Below, one piece after another: positions 18,575 to 26,939 of a stretch of 64,000 nucleotides of DNA. The notes under the pieces were generated by a model. That model was not told where the DNA came from. It did not search any database and saw only the letters and a program-made list of their open reading frames with translations. The position numbers were made by a program, and so were the translations under genes. The stretch is from Pseudomonas sp. sp1636 (GTDB taxonomy: Bacteria > Pseudomonadota > Gammaproteobacteria > Pseudomonadales > Pseudomonadaceae), in NCBI RefSeq assembly GCF_030376615.1, contig NZ_JARRAB010000006.1:124001-188000 (forward strand), read 5' to 3'. How positions within the stretch are numbered: the first letter of the stretch is position 1; every line of letters begins with the position of its first letter.

Positions 18575-19525
18575 ATGTCGGTATTCACCCCCCTAGAGCG
18601 TCACGAGCTGGAAGCCTTTCTCGCGCCTTATGGCCTGGGTCGCCTGCACGACTTCCAGGGCATCGCTGCGGGCAGCGAGAACAGCAACTTCTTCGTCAGC
18701 CTGGAGCAGGGCGAGTACGTCCTGACCCTGATCGAACGCGGCCCCAGCGCCGACCTGCCGTTCTTTATCGAGCTGCTCGATGTGCTGCATGAGGCCGGCC
18801 TGCCGGTGCCCTATGCCCTGCGCACCGAGAGCGGCGAAGCGCTGCGCAGCCTGGCGGAAAAACCGGCGCTGCTGCAGCCGCGCCTGCCGGGCAAGCACGT
18901 GGCCTGGCCCAACCCGCACCATTGCCAGGAAGTCGGCACGCTGCTGGCGCATCTGCACCTGGCCACCCGCGCGCACGTGCTGGAGCGGCGCAGCGATCGC
19001 GGCCTGGACTGGATGCTCGAGGAGGGGCCGAGCCTGGCGCTGAGGCTACCGGAGGCGCAATTGCCGTTGCTGCGCGACGCCCTGGCGGAAATCCATGCGC
19101 TCAAGCCGCGCATCCTCGCCTTGCCGCGGGCCAACCTGCACGCCGACCTGTTCCGCGATAACGTGCTGTTCGACGGCAACCACCTGGCCGGGGTGATCGA
19201 CTTCTACAACGCCTGTGCCGGCCCGATGCTCTACGACTTGGCGATCGCCCTCAACGACTGGTGCTCGGAGGCCGATGGCAGTCTCGATGCGCATCGCGCC
19301 CAGGCTCTGCTCGGCGCCTATGCGGCCCTGCGTCCCTTCACTCCGGCCGAGGCCGAGCTGTGGCCGGCCATGCTGCGCATCGCCTGCGTGCGCTTCTGGC
19401 TGTCGCGCCTGATCGCCGCCGACTCCTTCGCCGGCCAGGAAGTGCTGATCCATGACCCGGGCGAGTTCCAACACCGCCTGCTGCATCGCCAGCAGGTCGA
19501 GGTGGCGCTGCCGTTCGCCCTGTAA
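18575..19525 (+). CDS. thrB: Homoserine kinase, ThrB (aminoglycoside phosphotransferase fold)
   Basis: Enzyme of 316 residues that phosphorylates L-homoserine with ATP, the step before threonine synthase. It belongs to the choline/aminoglycoside kinase-like type, not the GHMP type of E. coli, as usual in Pseudomonas. The nucleotide-binding start is GLGRLHDFQGIAAGSENSNF, the catalytic loop ANLHADLFRDNVLFDG, and the metal-binding segment GVIDFYNAC. The stop codon is part of a strong 14-bp stem hairpin. It converges with nrdJb. Confidence 0.95.
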   Translation: MSVFTPLERHELEAFLAPYGLGRLHDFQGIAAGSENSNFFVSLEQGEYVLTLIERGPSADLPFFIELLDVLHEAGLPVPYALRTESGEALRSLAEKPALLQPRLPGKHVAWPNPHHCQEVGTLLAHLHLATRAHVLERRSDRGLDWMLEEGPSLALRLPEAQLPLLRDALAEIHALKPRILALPRANLHADLFRDNVLFDGNHLAGVIDFYNACAGPMLYDLAIALNDWCSEADGSLDAHRAQALLGAYAALRPFTPAEAELWPAMLRIACVRFWLSRLIAADSFAGQEVLIHDPGEFQHRLLHRQQVEVALPFAL

Positions 19526-19556
19526 CGGCGGCGCCCTGCTGCGGGCGCTGCCGTTA
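19523..19556 (+). terminator. Hairpin that includes the thrB stop codon
   Basis: TAACGGCGGCGCCC (with the TAA stop) pairs with GGGCGCTGCCGTTA, 13 of 14 positions, around a 6-base loop. No T-run follows on either strand. It sits between convergent thrB and nrdJb and may separate them or protect the mRNA 3' end. Confidence 0.5.
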
Positions 19557-19564
19557 CCCGCGGG

Positions 19565-20263
19565 TTAGCCGCATTTGGAGTGGCCGCAGTTGAGGCAGGT
19601 CGCGCAACCGTCCATCTGCACCACTGCCTGGGTGTTGCACTTGCCGCACAGCTGCGCACCGGCCGGGAAGCCGTCGCCCGGCTCCAGCGTCACGGCACCC
19701 TGACTGGCCTCGTAGGCGGCGCGTTTCTCGGCCAGGTATTGGAGCTGGGTTTCGTCCAGCGCCTGCCCCTCGAGCATGCCGATGGCGATCAGGTGGCGCT
19801 CCAGCACTGCACCGATCTCGGCGACGATGGAGGGCATGTACACCCCGCCCTTCTTCAGGTAGCCGCCGCGCGGATCGAACACCGCCCTCAGCTCCTCGAC
19901 CAGGAAGGTGCAGTCGCCGCCCTTGCGGAACACCGCGGACATGATCCGGGTGAGCGCGACTATCCATTGGAAATGATCCATGTTCTTCGAGTTGATGAAG
20001 ATCTCGAACGGCCGGCGCTGCTCGTGGGGCGTGCCGGCATTGAGCACGATGTCGTTAACGGTGACATAGAGCGCGTGCTCGAACAGCGGCGACTTGATCT
20101 TGTAGGTCATGCCAATCAGGGTCTCCGGACGCTGTAGGCTTTCGTCCATTTCCACCACGTTGACCTTGCTGGCCTTGTCGGCGGTGGTGCTGGCGGCGGA
20201 GCGTTCGAGGGCCTCGTCGACGACTTTGAAACCCTTGATACGCTGGCTGATCTTGACGGTCAT
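19565..20263 (-). CDS. nrdJb: Class II ribonucleotide reductase, small C-terminal part NrdJb
   Basis: The C-terminal piece (232 residues) of the split adenosylcobalamin-dependent ribonucleotide reductase. It contains the mobile C-terminal region that carries reducing equivalents: CGKCNTQ followed by CATCLNCGHSKCG, Cys pairs that re-reduce the active site in the NrdJa partner. The family domain begins near residue 45 (PETLIGMTYKI). AGGAGA precedes the ATG at 20263. It follows nrdJa by 63 bp on the same strand, as in P. aeruginosa PA5496. Both proteins are needed for oxygen-independent dNTP synthesis with vitamin B12. Confidence 0.95.
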   Translation of the reverse strand: MTVKISQRIKGFKVVDEALERSAASTTADKASKVNVVEMDESLQRPETLIGMTYKIKSPLFEHALYVTVNDIVLNAGTPHEQRRPFEIFINSKNMDHFQWIVALTRIMSAVFRKGGDCTFLVEELRAVFDPRGGYLKKGGVYMPSIVAEIGAVLERHLIAIGMLEGQALDETQLQYLAEKRAAYEASQGAVTLEPGDGFPAGAQLCGKCNTQAVVQMDGCATCLNCGHSKCG

Positions 20264-20326
20264 GGTGCAATCTCTCCTGTCGGGCCGCGGCGGCGGCCCG
20301 AGTCTTGAACGGTGGCGGCGCCCGGC

Positions 20327-22477
20327 TTAGTACTTGCCGTAGTAGCCTTCTTTGAGTGCGTCGAACAGGTTGGCGGCGGAGTTCACCTCGCCATCGTATT
20401 CGACCTCCTGGTTACCCTTGAGCTCGACCGCGCTGCCATCCTCGAGGATGAAGCGGTAGAGGGTCTTCTCCAAGTCGGCTTCCTTGACCAGCACGCCCTG
20501 GAAGGCCGCCGGGTTGAAGCGGAAGGTGGTGCAGCCCTTGAGGCCCTGGCGCCAGGCGTAGCGGTAGATGTCCTTGAACGCCTCGAAGGGGTAGTCGGTC
20601 GGCACATTGGCGGTTTTGGAGATCGACGAGTCGACCCATTTCTGCGCCGCGGCCTGGATATCCACATGCTGGGTCGGACTGACGTCGTCGGCGGTGATGA
20701 AGTAGTCCGGCAGCTTCTCGCCGGGCTCGATCGAACCCGGCGTGGCCCGCTGGTTGATCAGGGTGCGGTAGGCCAGCAGCTCGTAGCTGAATACCTCGAT
20801 CTTCTCCTTGGCCTTGCGCCCGGGACGGATCAGGTTGCGCGAGTAATGGTGGGCGAAGCTCGGCTCGATACCGTTGGAGGCGTTGTTGGCCAGGCTCAGG
20901 CTGATGGTGCCGGTGGGCGCAATCGAGCTGTGGTGGGTGAAGCGCGCGCCCAGCGCGGCCAGATCTTCGATCAGCTGCGGGGCGAATTCCGCCAGCTTCT
21001 GCATGTAGCGCGAATACTTGGCGTGCAGCACGCGACCGGGGATCTGGTCGCCGACCTTGTAGCCATCCTTCTTCATCTCCGGACGTTTGCGCAGCATCTC
21101 GGCGGTGACGGCGAAGTCTTCCAGCAGCAGCGGGGCCGGGCCTTTCTCCTTGGCCAACTCGAGCGCCTCTTCCCAGCCGACCAACGCCATTTCGCGGGCG
21201 ACTTCTTCGGTGAACACGCAGGATTCCGGGCTGCCGTAGCGCAGCTTGAGCAGGGTCAGGGTCGAGCCGAGGCCGAGGAAACCCATGCCGTGCCGGCGCT
21301 TGCTGAGGATCTCGTGCCGCTGCTGCTCCAGCGGCAGGCCGTTGATCTCCACCACGTTGTCCAGCATGCGGGTGAAGATGCGCACCACTTGGCGGTACTT
21401 GTCCCAGTCGAAACGCGCGTCGGCACCGAACGGATCGATCACGAAGCAGGTCAGATTGATCGAGCCCAGCAGGCAGGAGCCATAGGGCGGCAGCGGCTGC
21501 TCGCCGCAGGGGTTGGTGGCGCGGATCGCCTCGCACCACCAGTTGTTGTTCAGCTGGTTGACCCGGTCGATGAGGATGAAGCCCGGCTCGGCGTAATCGT
21601 AAGTGGAGACCATGATCATGTCCCACAGATGCCGCGCCTTGACCCGGCCGTAGATACGGCAGGCGACCAGGCCGTCCTCGCGGACGATATAGCCGTCGTG
21701 CACCGGCCATTCGCGCCAGAGCACCTGCTCCGAATCGTCCAGCTCCAGCTCGGCCTTTTCCTTGTGGTGCAGCGGGAAAATCAGCGGCCACTCGCCGTCG
21801 TTCTCCACCGCCTGCATGAACTCGTCGGTGATCAACAGGCTGAGGTTGAACTGACGCAGGCGGCCGTCCTCGCGCTTGGCGCGGATGAATTCGCGCACAT
21901 CGGGATGGCCGACGTCGAAGGTGCCCATCTGCGCGCCGCGACGACCGCCGGCGGAACTGACGGTGAAGCACATCTTGTCGAAGATATCCATGAACGACAG
22001 CGGCCCGCTGGTGTGCGCGCCGGCACCGGAAACGAAGGAGCCACGCGGGCGCAGGGTGCTGAACTCATAGCCGATGCCGCAGCCGGCCTTGAGCGTCAAC
22101 CCGGCCTCGTGGACCTTGTCGAGGATGTCGTCCATCGAATCGGTGATGGAGCCGGAGACCGTGCAGTTGATGGTCGAGGTGGCCGGCTTGTAGTCCTGCG
22201 CGCCGGCGTTGGAGATGATCCGCCCGGCGGGAATCGCGCCGTTGCGCAGCGCCCAGAGGAATTGCTGGTACCAGTGTTCGCGTCCTTCTTGCGGCTCGAC
22301 ATCCGCCAGCGCCCGGGCGACCCGCTGCCAGGTGTCGTCGACGCTGTCGTCGACCGGCGTGCCGTCCTTGCGGGTGAGGCGGTATTTTTGTGCCCAGATA
22401 TCCTCGGAGGCCGCCTGCAAAACGATGCCGGAAGTGTTGTCAATACCTGCCGCGATGGATCCGCCCGTCTTCGCCAT
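20327..22477 (-). CDS. nrdJa: Class II (B12-dependent) ribonucleotide reductase, catalytic part NrdJa
   Basis: Catalytic part (716 residues) of the adenosylcobalamin-dependent ribonucleoside-diphosphate reductase, which makes deoxyribonucleotides without oxygen. Active-site motifs include STINCTVSGS, the radical-site motif ATNPCGEQPLPPYGSC (Asn, Cys and Glu) and SIAPTGTISL. The C-terminal Cys-rich tail is in the separate nrdJb gene, as in other Pseudomonas. AAGG lies four bases before the ATG at 22477. No cobalamin riboswitch or clear NrdR box was seen upstream, where the orphan znuA tail of the island boundary lies only about 100 bp away, so the promoter may have been altered by the insertion. 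Confidence 0.95.
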   Translation of the reverse strand: MAKTGGSIAAGIDNTSGIVLQAASEDIWAQKYRLTRKDGTPVDDSVDDTWQRVARALADVEPQEGREHWYQQFLWALRNGAIPAGRIISNAGAQDYKPATSTINCTVSGSITDSMDDILDKVHEAGLTLKAGCGIGYEFSTLRPRGSFVSGAGAHTSGPLSFMDIFDKMCFTVSSAGGRRGAQMGTFDVGHPDVREFIRAKREDGRLRQFNLSLLITDEFMQAVENDGEWPLIFPLHHKEKAELELDDSEQVLWREWPVHDGYIVREDGLVACRIYGRVKARHLWDMIMVSTYDYAEPGFILIDRVNQLNNNWWCEAIRATNPCGEQPLPPYGSCLLGSINLTCFVIDPFGADARFDWDKYRQVVRIFTRMLDNVVEINGLPLEQQRHEILSKRRHGMGFLGLGSTLTLLKLRYGSPESCVFTEEVAREMALVGWEEALELAKEKGPAPLLLEDFAVTAEMLRKRPEMKKDGYKVGDQIPGRVLHAKYSRYMQKLAEFAPQLIEDLAALGARFTHHSSIAPTGTISLSLANNASNGIEPSFAHHYSRNLIRPGRKAKEKIEVFSYELLAYRTLINQRATPGSIEPGEKLPDYFITADDVSPTQHVDIQAAAQKWVDSSISKTANVPTDYPFEAFKDIYRYAWRQGLKGCTTFRFNPAAFQGVLVKEADLEKTLYRFILEDGSAVELKGNQEVEYDGEVNSAANLFDALKEGYYGKY

Positions 22478-22578
22478 ACCTTGCGTACCTTCGTGTCGAT
22501 GCTAAGAAATCAAAGCGCAACAGGATAAACCAACTGACCCTGGTACGTCTTAACCGGCATCAATTAGCGCGTTGCGAG

Positions 22579-22644
22579 TTAGCGCGATTGCAGGCAACCA
22601 GCCAGTTGCGCGCCGAGGTTATCCAGCGGGGGCTCGTAGCCGTT
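22579..22644 (-). pseudogene. Orphan C-terminal end of znuA
   Basis: The last 22 codons read NGYEPPLDNLGAQLAGCLQS plus Arg and a TAA stop on the minus strand. The intact ZnuA ends [21 protein letters not shown]. The match starts abruptly at Gly-Tyr-Glu and keeps the stop codon. So this is the detached 3' end of a znuA gene, about 100 bp upstream of nrdJa, where znuA would be expected to end without the island. Confidence 0.8.
22616..22642. repeat. Left copy of 27-bp imperfect direct repeat (candidate attachment site)
   Basis: It shares 25 of 27 bases with 27726-27752, including an uninterrupted core aggttatccagc. Both copies lie in the same codons of a znuA 3' end. This is what remains when an element integrates in the end of a gene and restores it. 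No integrase is present. Confidence 0.6.
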
Positions 22645-22880
22645 CCAGGGTGGCGCACCAGCTATCGTGGGCGTCTCGGTGGGCGTGGGTATAGAGGGCA
22701 AGGGAGGCTGCAGACAACGAAGAACGGTCATCAGGCAACCCGCCGTGCGGTCTTGCTCGGACAGACGGCCATCCGCTGCGGGCTGGAAAAGTGCTCGGAG
22801 ATTACCTACACACCGCTCAACGCCCACGACCTCTTGCGCGATGCTTGAGACGTGATCGAGAGCAGCAGATAGGGCTGGTT

Positions 22881-22926
22881 TCGGCCAAAAACGGACTGTC
22901 CTGCAGTGGCTTAGAAGACGTCCATT
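22881..22926 (+). repeat. Left 46-bp imperfect inverted repeat of the island
   Basis: The 46 bases match the reverse complement of 27439-27484 at 43 positions. The core is ctgcagtggcttagaagacg. The pair encloses the restriction-modification genes. Homology stops on both sides, so the repeats look like ends of a cassette or copies of a dispersed repeat. Confidence 0.75.
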
Positions 22927-23428
22927 TCGAGCTTGATTCTGGCGGTGGTGAGATACCTTCTGAAGTGATTGACGCACATCGTCGTGCCGGTAATCAGCGC
23001 AAATGGGGTTGAGAATGCATACAGGCTGATGAATGGGGACAGTGCCTCCCTCCTGACCTCCTATAGACAAGTGGCCCCAACTGGTTATCTTCCCAGAATC
23101 TGAGCTCCCCTTGGACATGGGCTGGGTAATCGCACGAGCTTGCTCGTCAGGGGCCCAGTTCGGCATAGTTCAATCACATGTGACGTGGTTCCGGTACTGG
23201 CTCAAAAAATGACCATCGGCGAACGACTCAGGAATGGCGGTTGCGCCTAGGCGTCACCCGCTTACCAAGCGGCCGAGATGGGAGTGGTTTCGTATGGGCA
23301 TCACTCTTGTAGCCGCAATAGAAATGCAAGTAGGAAAAAGCATTTTAGTAAAGCGACAAAAGATCACTCACACACCTTGCGCCCGCCAGCATAAAGCTGG
23401 CATTTCAATGGATGGATAAGGGGAAGAC

Positions 23429-25477
23429 ATGTTGCTTGTTACCTGTAACTCTTGCGAAGAACAAGTCGAAGACTCTACAGATATTTGCCCGCGCTGTGGT
23501 GTTGCTGACCCAGCTGAGCCTCTTAAGCTTGAGCTTGATTTAAATGTATTAAATCACTTAGGTATCAATCTTTATAGCAATACGCCAGCGGTGCTTACCG
23601 AAATAGTTGCTAATGCATGGGATGCTGATGCTTCACGTGTTGATGTCGAAATCAATAGCTCCGCCAACACCATTACCATCACCGATGATGGTATTGGAAT
23701 GAATTACTCCGACTTAAGAGGTAAGTTCCTAACGGTAGGGTACCCACGCAGGGACAATGGCGAAGTATCCACTCCGAGCGGCCGCCAGTGCATGGGGCGC
23801 AAGGGGATTGGCAAGCTTGCCATGTTCTCCCTGGCAAAAAGTATTGTTGTTATTACGCGCAAGGCGGGGGCTAGCCCCTATGGCTTGATCTTCTCTGTAG
23901 AAGAACTGAAAGAAAAAATTAAAAATAAAAAAGATTACGTCCCTCGGCGGATTGAGGACTTCTCATCTTATGCGCTCCCAGAAACGGGCACGGTAATAAA
24001 GTTAGTTGATTTGCAGCAGCGCGTTAACAAAACGGAGTCGTTCCTCCGCAAAAGAATCGCCCGCCGATTTAGCGTAATTGGTGCAGCCAATAATTTCCAG
24101 GTCTATGTTAACGGGCAAGGAATTGGCCTTAGTGATCGAGCCTTCTATCGTGATGTTCAGTTTTTATGGACATTTGGCGATTGCGCCAAGGCGGAGTCGA
24201 CTCTGGCGGCCTGTGTGAATGTGAACTCCAAATATCACCATCATTTTGATGGTCGGACATCTGGCGGAATGGCTGTTGATGGTTTCATTGGTAGCGTCGT
24301 CAAGCCCGAGCAACTAAAGAAAGAAGGTGACAACAATAACACCATTACTCTTTTGGCTAATGGTCGACTATTTGAAGAAGACCTTCAAAAGCGAATTGAT
24401 GACTCCAAGGTCTTCAATAGCTACCTGGTTGGCGAGCTAGAGGTAAATGGATTAGACCTGAATGACCAACCTGACATCGCAGTGAGCAGTCGACAAGGGG
24501 TTCAGGAGGATGACCCGCGCTATCAAGACTTTCTTGCATATATCAAATCGCGCCTCGGTGAAATCGCGAATTTCTGGGATGCTTGGCGTAGAGAGGTTGG
24601 CGGAGCTCAAATGGTTGCCGAGTTCCCTAAGCTTAAAGAATGGATAGAATCTTTAACGCCTCGCCATCGACCCAAGGCGCAGCAGCTCATAAATAAAATC
24701 AATACTATTCGCTTTAGTGGGACGGAAGAATACCAGCGAGCGCAAAGGCGAGAGGTAGTGAAGGCACAAGTTCTAGCCTTTGAGAAACTGCGACTTCAGG
24801 ATAACCTGGATGCAATCGCCAGTATTGATGTGGAGAAAAACGTCGCTGAGTTTCGCGAGATAATGATCACTGTTGAAGATCTTGAGGCATCACTGCATCG
24901 AGACATAATCTCCCAGCGCTTGGCAGTCATTAAAAAACTTGATGAGGATCAGAAGAGCAAAGTTAAAGAAGTGGTTGTTCAAGAGCACATTTACAATCAC
25001 CTTTGGCTTGTTGATTCAAAGTGGGAGTATAAGGAGAATCCTACAGATTGGGAGCTGCGCCTCACCGCTCATTTGAAAGCAGTTTGCCCCGACACAACGG
25101 AAGGCGCACGCCTTGATATAGGCTACAGAACCACTGCGGGTCGATATATAGTTATTGAGCTCAAGAAGCCAGGACTTTCTGTGAGCGCTGGCGCGCTCTT
25201 GGATCAAGGAGAGAAGTACGTCATGGCTCTCAGCGATTACTTCGATAAGAATCCTGACTCCTCACCAATTGCGGGCCAGTCTCCATCAATTGATGTTGTT
25301 TTTATTGTGGATAAGTGCCCAAGGCTTCACGAGCTACACCAGGGGCGCTTGAGAAACATGAATGGTCGAATTACCACATATAAAGACCTAGTCGTACAGG
25401 CTAATTCGGCGTATGAGGATTATTTGCAGGCTTCAAGGAAGGTTGGTCGTATCAGAGAGATAATTGATAATATCTAG
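23429..25477 (+). CDS. Zinc ribbon - GHKL ATPase (MutL/MORC-like) - PD-(D/E)XK nuclease protein
   Basis: Protein of 682 residues, likely the restriction or defence effector of the island. A zinc ribbon (Cys6, Cys9, Cys20, Cys23) opens the protein. The GHKL ATPase domain follows: N-box Glu58...Asn62...Asp65 in TEIVANAWDADA, G1 box DDGIGM (86-91) and G2 box GRKGIGKLAMFS (from 123). A middle region resembling the S5-like domain and long helices leads to a C-terminal nuclease with Asp563 and Glu577-x-Lys579 in YIVIELKKPG. Such GHKL-nuclease proteins beside DNA methyltransferases and Vsr enzymes are known as prokaryotic MutL/MORC relatives in restriction-modification loci. GGGGA precedes the ATG. 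Codon use is clearly more AT-rich than in neighbours. ATP-driven DNA cleavage is inferred, not shown. Confidence 0.8.
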   Translation: MLLVTCNSCEEQVEDSTDICPRCGVADPAEPLKLELDLNVLNHLGINLYSNTPAVLTEIVANAWDADASRVDVEINSSANTITITDDGIGMNYSDLRGKFLTVGYPRRDNGEVSTPSGRQCMGRKGIGKLAMFSLAKSIVVITRKAGASPYGLIFSVEELKEKIKNKKDYVPRRIEDFSSYALPETGTVIKLVDLQQRVNKTESFLRKRIARRFSVIGAANNFQVYVNGQGIGLSDRAFYRDVQFLWTFGDCAKAESTLAACVNVNSKYHHHFDGRTSGGMAVDGFIGSVVKPEQLKKEGDNNNTITLLANGRLFEEDLQKRIDDSKVFNSYLVGELEVNGLDLNDQPDIAVSSRQGVQEDDPRYQDFLAYIKSRLGEIANFWDAWRREVGGAQMVAEFPKLKEWIESLTPRHRPKAQQLINKINTIRFSGTEEYQRAQRREVVKAQVLAFEKLRLQDNLDAIASIDVEKNVAEFREIMITVEDLEASLHRDIISQRLAVIKKLDEDQKSKVKEVVVQEHIYNHLWLVDSKWEYKENPTDWELRLTAHLKAVCPDTTEGARLDIGYRTTAGRYIVIELKKPGLSVSAGALLDQGEKYVMALSDYFDKNPDSSPIAGQSPSIDVVFIVDKCPRLHELHQGRLRNMNGRITTYKDLVVQANSAYEDYLQASRKVGRIREIIDNI

Positions 25478-25918
25478 AAACTCTACCTTGCCCTCTCAAT
25501 CGCTCATCATGAAGCGCGTTGGGAGGGCAAATACTAAGCCAGAGAGGATTGTCCGCAGTGCTCTGCACTCTCTCGGGCTCCGCTTTCGTCTCCATAAAAA
25601 GTCCTTACCTGGCACGCCTGATATCGTTCTGCCCAAACATCACACTGTGATTTTTGTGCATGGTTGCTTTTGGCATCGACATCCCAGCTGCCGCTATGCA
25701 AGCACGCCCAAAACTCGCCAAGAATTCTGGCTCCCCAAGTTCGATGCCAACGTAAAGCGTGATGCAAAAAAAGAAGCTCAGCTGCGTGAGCTGGGCTGGG
25801 CTGGCGGATCTTAGTGGTATGGGAGTGTGAGACTCGTAGACCTGACGAGCTAAAAGAACGGCTTAGGCGGGAATTCCCTGGCGCCGAATCTGTTCGTACC
25901 CTTCAACATGACGCATGA
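25464..25918 (+). pseudogene. vsr: Very short patch repair (Vsr) endonuclease, frameshifted
   Basis: Vsr enzymes nick at T:G mismatches formed when 5-methylcytosine deaminates, protecting sites of a cytosine methyltransferase. The frame starts at a TTG at 25464 (overlapping the GHKL gene by 14 bp) or the ATG at 25509. The N-terminal two thirds are well conserved: ANTKPERIVRSALHSLG, LPGTPDIVLP (catalytic Asp) and VIFVHGCFWHRH. At 25793-25802 the sequence GGGCT is present twice in tandem. This moves the frame, which stops at 25814. Removing one copy restores GWRILVVWECETRRPDELKE and an end at 25918 overlapping the 3' end of the methyltransferase gene. So this allele is probably inactive or slippage-controlled. 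Confidence 0.85.
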
Positions 25919-26924
25919 GGCTTTCACCAATCACCTCACCAAGGCGAACCGGCACGGCATTGCCGATCATTCGCCCTACTGCCTTGAAAGTGATCTGATC
26001 TGGGGGCAGGAACTCGTAGTCCCGCGGGAACGACTGGAGAATGGCGGCCTCACGAAGTGAGAGTGCTCGAGCTTGCTCATAGTGACCGAAACGTCCGTTA
26101 CCGAAACCGTAACAGAGCGTAGTCATGGTGGGGCTCGGTTCGTCCCGCTTCATGCGTCCGTAGACGCTGGGGTAAGTCCTACCGCTGGCTTTCCGGTGGC
26201 ACTCTGCAATAAGGTGAGGCGGCCAATCCCGCCATGTGCCTCCTTCGCGAGAGTACATGATGCGCTCCAGATTAACTGGCGTTAGCGTGGCGGCGCGATG
26301 CATCGGATCGTTGGGATCACATTCGCCCGCAGCGATGCGAGGCAGATCATGAATCATGTCCATGACTGTGACGGGAGCATTGCGGTGAGTGGGTGCGATG
26401 AGCTCAATAGGGCCTAACTTGGAGGCTAATAGAACGTGTCGGCGGCGGCGCTGGGGTAGACCGTACTCGACGCACGCGACTCGGTTAGCCCATACCTTGT
26501 ACCCCTGTGACTCCAGGTTGGCGACAAAATCCAGATAGACCTGATGCTTGGTTACATCAGGTACGTTCTCCATCGTTACCAGCTCGGGCTGCACCTCTCG
26601 AATCAAGCGAGCGAAGTGGTACAGCAGGGGCCATTTGCTGTCGGTACTGGTATCTCGGCCTTGGTTGTAGGTCGAGAAGGGCTGACAGGGTGCGCAGCCT
26701 GCGAGGAGGCGGTAGCGGCCTTCAACTCGCGGGTACCAGACTTCAAGCTGTTCCTTGGCAAGGCTCTTGACATCCTGCGCTATGAACGCCGCCTGATTAT
26801 TGACTTCGTATGCATGTCTGCACTGGGACTCAATGTCGTAGCCGGCGTGGACTTCGATTCCAGCGTTACGCATGCCGGCGGTCAAGCCGCCAGCGCCACA
26901 GAAGAGGTCAACTGCATCAATCAT
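25863..26924 (-). CDS. DNA (cytosine-5-)-methyltransferase
   Basis: Modification enzyme of 353 residues that transfers a methyl group from S-adenosylmethionine to C5 of cytosine in a target site. Conserved motifs appear in order: I (VDLFCGAGGLTAGM), IV with the catalytic Cys (GCAPCQPFS), VI (MENVPDV), VIII (GLPQRRRRHVLLAS), a target-recognition region at about 195-290, and IX-X ending in IGNAVPVRLGEVIGESL. It is convergent with the GHKL and vsr genes and lies 15 bp downstream of the unknown 120-residue gene. The recognition sequence cannot be predicted. The vsr partner suggests that its methylated sites are deamination-prone. It protects self DNA in the inferred restriction system. Confidence 0.95.
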   Translation of the reverse strand: MIDAVDLFCGAGGLTAGMRNAGIEVHAGYDIESQCRHAYEVNNQAAFIAQDVKSLAKEQLEVWYPRVEGRYRLLAGCAPCQPFSTYNQGRDTSTDSKWPLLYHFARLIREVQPELVTMENVPDVTKHQVYLDFVANLESQGYKVWANRVACVEYGLPQRRRRHVLLASKLGPIELIAPTHRNAPVTVMDMIHDLPRIAAGECDPNDPMHRAATLTPVNLERIMYSREGGTWRDWPPHLIAECHRKASGRTYPSVYGRMKRDEPSPTMTTLCYGFGNGRFGHYEQARALSLREAAILQSFPRDYEFLPPDQITFKAVGRMIGNAVPVRLGEVIGESLMRHVEGYEQIRRQGIPA

Positions 26925-26939
26925 GGGGTAGGTCTTCTT

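Larger units (their letters stand above)
22478..23428. other. Left arm of the island, no intact gene
   Basis: This 951-bp stretch holds the nrdJa upstream region, the orphan 3' end of znuA (22579-22644), the left copy of the 27-bp repeat (22616-22642) and the left 46-bp inverted repeat (22881-22926). The remainder has several open frames but none with family resemblance. GC content drops toward 23300, where the GHKL gene begins. A GGGGA ribosome site for that gene ends the stretch. Confidence 0.6.

Noticed and set aside
20312..22528. 738-codon open frame on the plus strand across nrdJa
   Set aside because: It is antisense to the well conserved nrdJa gene; its translation is low-complexity with no family motifs, typical of GC-rich antisense frames.
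22478..22620. Cobalamin riboswitch before nrdJa
   Set aside because: Looked for because the enzyme uses B12; no B12-box-like sequence or fitting structure was visible.
22579..23166. 195-codon minus-strand frame at the island's left arm as a gene
   Set aside because: Only its last 22 codons are recognisable (ZnuA tail); the rest has no family resemblance and crosses the inverted repeat.
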